From the NCBI GenBank assembly GCA_036351575.1, contig JAZBPJ010000121.1, positions 1-9,548 of the forward strand: a DNA stretch of 9,548 nucleotides. The letters are read 5' to 3'. The stretch is from JABDPF01 sp036351575. Lineage in GTDB: Bacteria; Pseudomonadota; Gammaproteobacteria; Xanthomonadales; SZUA-36. Under the pieces are notes generated by a model. It made no database searches, was not told the origin of the DNA, and saw only the letters and a list, made by a program, of their open reading frames with translations. Each line of letters starts with the position of its first letter. Position 1 is the first letter of the stretch. The position numbers and the translations under genes were made by a program. Of this stretch, positions 5,139 to 9,548 are shown in pieces.

Positions 5139-5723
5139 ATGGGTGGATGGATAATCCTTGCCGTTCTGGCGGCGCTTGTCGTTTTTGCCATTTCGATCTA
5201 CAACCGTCTCGTTGCGGGCCGCAACCGCTTCAAGAACGCGTTCGCGCAGATCGACGTGCAGCTCACCCGGCGTTACGACCTGATACCCAACCTGGTCGAG
5301 ACCGCCAAGGGCTACATGAAACACGAGCGGGAAACCCTCGAGGCCGTGATCAATGCACGCAATACGGCCGTGAGCGGCCTGTCCGCGGCCAAGGCCGACC
5401 CGTCCAACCCGGAGGCCATGAAACAGCTCGCGGCAGCGGAGCAGGGCCTTTCCGGCGCCCTGGGGCGGCTGTTTGCACTATCGGAGGCCTACCCTGACCT
5501 GAAGGCAAACGAGAACATGATGCAGTTGTCCGAGGAACTGACCACTACTGAGAACAAGGTGGCGTTCGCCCGGCAGGCTTACAACGACTCGGTGATGGAC
5601 TTCAACACGCTGCGCGAGTCGTTCCCGAATAACCTGTTTGCTGGCTGGTTCAGTTTCCGGGCAGCCGAGCTGCTGGAAATCGAGGACGAGTCGAAGCGCG
5701 AGGCGCCCAAGGTAAGCTTCTGA
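5139..5723 (+). CDS. lemA: LemA family membrane-anchored protein
   Basis: The product has 194 residues, the normal length for the family. A single N-terminal membrane segment (about residues 4-20, WIILAVLAALVVFAIS) anchors a long helical-bundle domain. Family hallmarks are AFAQIDVQLTRRYDLIPNLV (34-53), the KGYMKHERETLEAV segment that follows, the LSEAYPDLKANENM segment, and the TENKVAFARQAYNDSV and FNTLRESFPNN blocks near the end. A GAGGGAG Shine-Dalgarno (5125-5131) sits seven bases before the ATG. The biochemical function of LemA proteins is unsettled. They are often encoded beside M48 proteases or TPM-domain proteins, consistent with the downstream gene 32 bp away and with a role as partner or adaptor in envelope proteolysis. 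Operon membership is inferred from spacing and the absence of a terminator. Confidence 0.96.
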   Translation: MGGWIILAVLAALVVFAISIYNRLVAGRNRFKNAFAQIDVQLTRRYDLIPNLVETAKGYMKHERETLEAVINARNTAVSGLSAAKADPSNPEAMKQLAAAEQGLSGALGRLFALSEAYPDLKANENMMQLSEELTTTENKVAFARQAYNDSVMDFNTLRESFPNNLFAGWFSFRAAELLEIEDESKREAPKVSF

Positions 5724-5755
5724 GCTGATTGCGCTGCGGCGGGGCGGAACCGGCC

Positions 5756-7705
5756 TTGAATTTCTTTGAACAACAGGCGGCGGCGCGCAAACAGTCGCGC
5801 TGGCTGATCGTCCTGTTCGTCCTGGCGGTGGCCGCGATCGTCGTCGCCATCGACGCGGTCGTACTGATCGGTCTCGGCCTGGTCAGCTTCGACGCGGAAA
5901 CGGCGTCGCTGTCCCTCGGCGACGCGCTGCGCCGCAACCTGTGGGCCATCGGTATCGTGACCGTCGTTACGCTGCTCTTCATCCTGTTCGCCAGCCTGTT
6001 CAAGATCACGCGCCTGCGCAGCGGTGGCGGGCGCGTCGCGCAACAAATGGGCGGCATGCGCGTGGACAGCGATACGCGCGACCCGCTCAAACGCCGCCTG
6101 GTCAACGTGGTCGAGGAAATCGCGCTGGCTTCCGGCGTGCCGGTTCCCGAGATTTACGTGCTCGACAGGGAGGCCGGAATCAATGCGTTCGCGGCGGGAT
6201 ACTCTCCATCGGATGCGGCGGTCGCCGTGACGCGCGGAACACTGGAAAAACTCAACCGCGCCGAGCTGCAGGGCGTGATCGCGCACGAATTCAGCCATAT
6301 CCTAAACGGCGACATGCGCATCAACATCCGCCTGATGGGAATCCTGTTCGGTATTCTCGTGCTGGCGGTCATCGGGCGCCGGATGATCATTCACTCGCGG
6401 TTCATGGGGCGTTCGTCGCGCAGCAAGGAAGGCGGCATGGTCATCCTGGCGGCGGTGGGGCTGATGGTCGTGGGGTATATCGGTCTGTTTTTCGGTCGCT
6501 GGATCAAGGCCGCGGTGTCACGGCAAAGGGAGTACCTGGCCGACGCCTCGGCGGTGCAGTTCACGCGTGACCCGGACAGTATCGGCGGCGCCCTGAAGAA
6601 AATCGCCGTGTACAGCGAGGCATCCTACCTCGAGGCGGATTCGGAAGAGATCAGCCACATGCTGTTCGGTGACGGCCGCAAGGCGCTGTTTTTCGCGACG
6701 CATCCTCCCATCGAAAAACGCATCGGCCGGGTATACCCGGATTTTCAGCCGGAGGAGTTGACCCGGCTCGCGCTGAAACTGCACCGCGAGAAAGAAAAGG
6801 CGAAAGAGCAGGCCGATAAGGAGCGGGCGGCAAAAGAACGGTCCGGGGGGAAGGGCGCGGGGCCCGGATTTTTCGATGCCGGCTCGATCGTCGAAGGTAT
6901 CGGCACCCCGGACTGGGAACGCATGCTGACGGCAGCCGCCTTTGCGGCGGCGATTCCTGCAGTCATGGACCGGGCCGTGCGCTCCGCGGACTGGGCGCCG
7001 GAGGTGCTGTTCTACACGTTGATCGACGGGGACGAGGAAATCCGTCAGAAGCAACTGCTCCTGGTCGCCGAGCAAATGGGTGCGGACAGCGAAACCCGCC
7101 TGCGCACATTGCTGGCCGAGGCGGGTCCGCCGCGTCCGGAGCAGCGCCTGCCCCTGATGGAGCTGGCCTTTCCCACCCTGAAACAGCGGTCCGGTGAGCG
7201 CATCGACGACACGTTGAGAACCATCAAAAAGCTGGTCGAGGCGGACGGTGAAACGGACGTGTTCGAGTACCTGCTTGCGCGTTCGGTTGCGGATCATATC
7301 TGGGCTGCGAGGAATCCGCACCGCGTGCAGCTGGCGGGCAAGAAACGCTTGAAGAGCCTGATGCCGCAGGCAAAAACCCTGCTGGCCATTCTTGCCGCCA
7401 GGGGCGCTCCGGACGCCGATGCAGCCGGTCGGGCCTACCGGGCCGGTCTGCAGCTGCTCCAGGGCGAGGACGAGGCGATCCCCGGGGTCAGTGACTGGAC
7501 GTCCGCCCTGGACGACGCATTGCCCGCCCTTGACCGCCTGGCGCCAGGCGACAAGGAGACCCTGGTTCGCGCGATGAGCGCAATCGTCATGCACGATGGA
7601 AGAATGGTGCCCGCGGAACTGGAGTTTTTGCGCGTGGTATGCGACCTGATTCACGTTCCATTGCCCCTGCTTACCGATGCCCGGCACATCGAGCGGCGTC
7701 CGTGA
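5756..7705 (+). CDS. HtpX-like M48 family membrane metalloprotease with C-terminal TerB-like extension
   Basis: This is a 649-residue inner-membrane zinc protease. The order seen is: two membrane helices (about 16-43 and 62-82); zinc motif HEFSH at 177-181; two further helices (about 193-207 and 228-247); then EYLAD at 259-263, whose Glu259 should be the third zinc ligand. HPPIEKRI closes the M48 domain. A Lys/Glu-rich linker (about 343-365) leads to roughly 280 extra residues absent from classical HtpX of about 290. The tail ends in a helical segment with D614-G615 and E621, the DGxxxxxE signature of TerB-like domains. A TTG start is chosen because MNFFEQQ at this point matches the usual start of the family. 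An in-frame TTG at 5729 would only add nine unconserved residues, and the Shine-Dalgarno is weak (GGGGCGG, 5741-5747). Coupled to lemA, it probably degrades damaged or misassembled membrane proteins. That substrate role is inferred from HtpX. Confidence 0.92.
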   Translation: MNFFEQQAAARKQSRWLIVLFVLAVAAIVVAIDAVVLIGLGLVSFDAETASLSLGDALRRNLWAIGIVTVVTLLFILFASLFKITRLRSGGGRVAQQMGGMRVDSDTRDPLKRRLVNVVEEIALASGVPVPEIYVLDREAGINAFAAGYSPSDAAVAVTRGTLEKLNRAELQGVIAHEFSHILNGDMRINIRLMGILFGILVLAVIGRRMIIHSRFMGRSSRSKEGGMVILAAVGLMVVGYIGLFFGRWIKAAVSRQREYLADASAVQFTRDPDSIGGALKKIAVYSEASYLEADSEEISHMLFGDGRKALFFATHPPIEKRIGRVYPDFQPEELTRLALKLHREKEKAKEQADKERAAKERSGGKGAGPGFFDAGSIVEGIGTPDWERMLTAAAFAAAIPAVMDRAVRSADWAPEVLFYTLIDGDEEIRQKQLLLVAEQMGADSETRLRTLLAEAGPPRPEQRLPLMELAFPTLKQRSGERIDDTLRTIKKLVEADGETDVFEYLLARSVADHIWAARNPHRVQLAGKKRLKSLMPQAKTLLAILAARGAPDADAAGRAYRAGLQLLQGEDEAIPGVSDWTSALDDALPALDRLAPGDKETLVRAMSAIVMHDGRMVPAELEFLRVVCDLIHVPLPLLTDARHIERRP

Positions 7706-7743
7706 GTTGACCGCGACGGTGAATGCCCGCCGCGAATAGACGG

Positions 7744-7749
7744 TATAAT
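7744..7749 (+). promoter_or_regulatory. Consensus -10 box upstream of the RND gene
   Basis: TATAAT at 7744-7749 is a perfect -10 within GGTATAATTGCCCGC. It lies 38 bp after the stop of the M48 gene and 30 bp before the GTG start. The -35 position at 17 bp holds only GAATGC (7721-7726), a poor match, and TTGACC at 7707-7712 is too far. A start near 7756 gives a leader of about 24 nt with no strong Shine-Dalgarno. The RND gene is therefore likely its own transcription unit. Confidence 0.6.
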
Positions 7750-7779
7750 TGCCCGCTCGACGAGACCTGGACCAGAACC

Positions 7780-9548
7780 GTGACGCTGACGCGAATTGCA
7801 CTCTCGAACCCGGTTGCGGTCATTGTGGCCTGCATCCTGCTGGCCATTTTCGGCCTGATAAGCCTGTCCCGGTTGCCGATCCAGATGACTCCGGATATCG
7901 CCCGGCCGGAAATTTCGATCGAAACCGCCTGGCGCGCTGCCGCGCCGAACGAGGTGGAGTCGGAGATCATCGAGCAGCAGGAGGACGTGCTGCGCAGCAC
8001 GCCCGGGCTGCTGAAGATGCAGTCTTCGGCCGGGTTCGGCAGGGGGTCGATCACGCTGGAATTCGTGATCGGAACGGACATGAACCGGGCGCTGATCGAG
8101 GTCATGAACCGGCTGAACCAGGTGCCTCGGTACCCGGTGGACGCTTTCGAGCCCATCATCAGCGTGGGGGGCAGCGACTTCGATCGCGTCATCGCCTGGT
8201 TCACCATCGTGACCGCGCCCGGCAACAAGCGGGACATCGCGAGTTACCAGGATTTTGTCGACGACACCGTTCTGACGCGAATCGAACGCGTGCCCGGCGT
8301 TTCGAGCGCCGGAGCGTTCGGCGGCCGGCCCTACGAGGTCCGCATTACCTTCGATCCCTTCAAGGCCGCCAATATCGGCGTCGACCTGACCCGTGTTCAG
8401 TCCCAGCTCGGCTCGAACACAGATGTTTCAGCCGGCATCAACGAGGTGGGCCGTCGCGATTACACAATCCGTTTCAGCGGCAAGTACGGTGTCGAGGAAC
8501 TCGGCGAACTGGTCCTGGAATGGCGCGACGGCAGGCCGGTCTACCTGCGCGATATCGCCACCGTCAGCATGGAAATGGTCGACAAGAACGACATGCTGAC
8601 CCGGGACGGCGAGCCGTCGATCGCGTTTTTCGTCATTCCCGAGACCGGCGTGAACGTTTACGACGTGATGAACGGCGTCAAGGCGACCGTGGCGGACCTC
8701 GAGCAGAACGAACTGGCGCGAGCCGGACTCGAGGTCCAACAGAGTTCCGACAACACCATTTACATCACCGCCTCGGTCAACATGGTGCGCAACAACCTGG
8801 TGCTCGGCGTGACACTGGCTATCGCGGTGCTGTGGTGGTTCCTGCGCAAGTTCCGCGCCACGCTGATCGTGGCCCTGTCCATTCCGCTTTGCGGGCTGGC
8901 CGCGTTCCTGGTGCTGAACTTTGCCGGCCGCTCGCTGAATATCGTGTCGCTGGCCGGCCTGGCGTTTGCCACCGGCATGGTGCTGGATGCCGCCATTGTC
9001 GTGCTCGAAAATATTTTTCGACAGCGCGAAGCGGGCCTGTCGGGTGACGAAGCTTCCATGCGCGGCGTATCCCAGGTCTGGGGCGCGTTGCTGGCCTCTA
9101 CAGCCACGACCGTGGCCATCTTCATGCCGGTCGTTTTCCTGCAGAACGAGGCCGGTCAGTTGTTCAGCGACCTGGCCGTGGTCATTTCGGCGGCCGTGGT
9201 CGCATCGCTGCTGGTGGCGGTAACGGTTCTGCCTACCGCGGCATCCAACTGGGTGAAGGGGGAGGCGATCGACGATCACCACCGGCACTGGTGGCGCTGG
9301 GTGACCGATCACATCATGAGCTGGACCGATACGCCGCGGAAACGCTGGACCTGGATCGGCAGCCTGACGGTGGTTCCCGTGGTGCTGGCCCTGTCGTTTA
9401 TTCCGCCCGCCGACTACCTGCCCGAGGGCAAGCGAAACTTTTTCTTCGGCGTCATGCTGACCGCGCCGGGCCTCGGCATGGAAACGGCGAAGGAAGAGCT
9501 GGTCGAAGTCGTTGCCGAGCGTCTCGAGCCGCACCTGAGCGGCGAGAA
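7780..9548 (+). CDS. RND-family efflux permease, N-terminal 589 codons (3' end outside window)
   Basis: The frame is open from GTG at 7780 to the window end. Full RND permeases have about 1,020-1,050 residues, so a little over half is visible. Membrane helix 1 is at about 11-30 (VAVIVACILLAIFGLISL). The periplasmic porter region with NEVESEIIEQQED and the conserved RIERVPGVSSAGAFG segment follows, then TM2-TM6 from about residue 335, and TM7 near 525-540. DYLPEGKRNFFFG opens the second periplasmic loop. Such proteins are proton antiporters that export drugs, solvents or metals through a tripartite complex with a membrane-fusion protein and an outer-membrane channel. The TM4 proton-relay motif is MVLDAAIVVLEN, with Asp403 followed by Ala404. 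AcrB has two aspartates there, and CusA-type metal exporters also have Asp-Ala. No membrane-fusion gene precedes it. GTG is preferred because the next ATG lies inside or after TM1. Substrate is unknown. Confidence 0.93.
   Translation, partial: MTLTRIALSNPVAVIVACILLAIFGLISLSRLPIQMTPDIARPEISIETAWRAAAPNEVESEIIEQQEDVLRSTPGLLKMQSSAGFGRGSITLEFVIGTDMNRALIEVMNRLNQVPRYPVDAFEPIISVGGSDFDRVIAWFTIVTAPGNKRDIASYQDFVDDTVLTRIERVPGVSSAGAFGGRPYEVRITFDPFKAANIGVDLTRVQSQLGSNTDVSAGINEVGRRDYTIRFSGKYGVEELGELVLEWRDGRPVYLRDIATVSMEMVDKNDMLTRDGEPSIAFFVIPETGVNVYDVMNGVKATVADLEQNELARAGLEVQQSSDNTIYITASVNMVRNNLVLGVTLAIAVLWWFLRKFRATLIVALSIPLCGLAAFLVLNFAGRSLNIVSLAGLAFATGMVLDAAIVVLENIFRQREAGLSGDEASMRGVSQVWGALLASTATTVAIFMPVVFLQNEAGQLFSDLAVVISAAVVASLLVAVTVLPTAASNWVKGEAIDDHHRHWWRWVTDHIMSWTDTPRKRWTWIGSLTVVPVVLALSFIPPADYLPEGKRNFFFGVMLTAPGLGMETAKEELVEVVAERLEPHLSGE

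Noticed and set aside
5729..5755. Upstream TTG start for the M48 protease
   Set aside because: It adds nine residues with no similarity to family starts, whereas TTG at 5756 gives the typical MNFFEQQ start.
6518..7801. Long open frame on the minus strand opposite the M48 protease tail
   Set aside because: No domain or signal is visible. The opposite frame continues a conserved metalloprotease.
7749..9047. 432-codon plus-strand frame overlapping the RND gene in another frame
   Set aside because: It is Arg/Gly-rich and low in structure, typical of an off-frame reading. The frame from 7780 encodes recognisable RND helices and motifs.

Overview
The window is GC-rich, gene-dense chromosomal DNA with strong G/C preference at third codon positions. 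MnmG and GlnRS of the proteobacterial type, a LemA plus M48 peptidase pair and an RND efflux permease suggest a gammaproteobacterium, perhaps a free-living marine or sediment lineage such as Woeseiales or Chromatiales. That placement is inferred from protein style, not from a search. I see no insertion sequence, prophage, CRISPR array, tRNA or rRNA, and nothing that marks recent transfer.

Layout. (1) 1-162: the tail of an unknown, TPR-like protein, then a short U-tract terminator. (2) 232-2115: mnmG, the tRNA U34 modification enzyme, with its own promoter and two tandem terminators, and without the rsmG/parA/parB genes that often follow it. (3) 2178-2375: the most interesting stretch. A compact sequence with a perfect 10-bp long-range stem, further interlocking complementarities and a very strong intrinsic terminator looks like an independent small RNA of about 107-113 nt. 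I cannot assign it to a known family. (4) 2376-3140, minus strand: a secreted, tryptophan-rich protein with two apparent alpha/beta-barrel (NIPSNAP/EthD/ABM-like) halves. (5) 3141-3333: a divergent promoter region with a spaced inverted repeat. (6) 3334-5034: glnS. (7) 5139-7705: lemA and an HtpX-like M48 membrane protease with a C-terminal TerB-like extension. The pair is probably an operon, preceded by an FNR/Dnr-like palindrome at class II activator spacing. (8) 7780-9548: the first 589 codons of an RND efflux permease starting at GTG and cut by the window end.

Functional links. MnmG and GlnRS converge on the same tRNA, since MnmG-dependent U34 modification occurs in tRNA-Gln and is known in E. 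coli to help GlnRS recognition. Each nevertheless has its own promoter here. LemA and M48 proteases are often neighbours and probably act together at the inner membrane on envelope quality control. The RND permease is a separate transcription unit. Convergent terminators at 2281-2309 (plus) and 2322-2348 (minus) insulate the small-RNA candidate from the secreted-protein gene.
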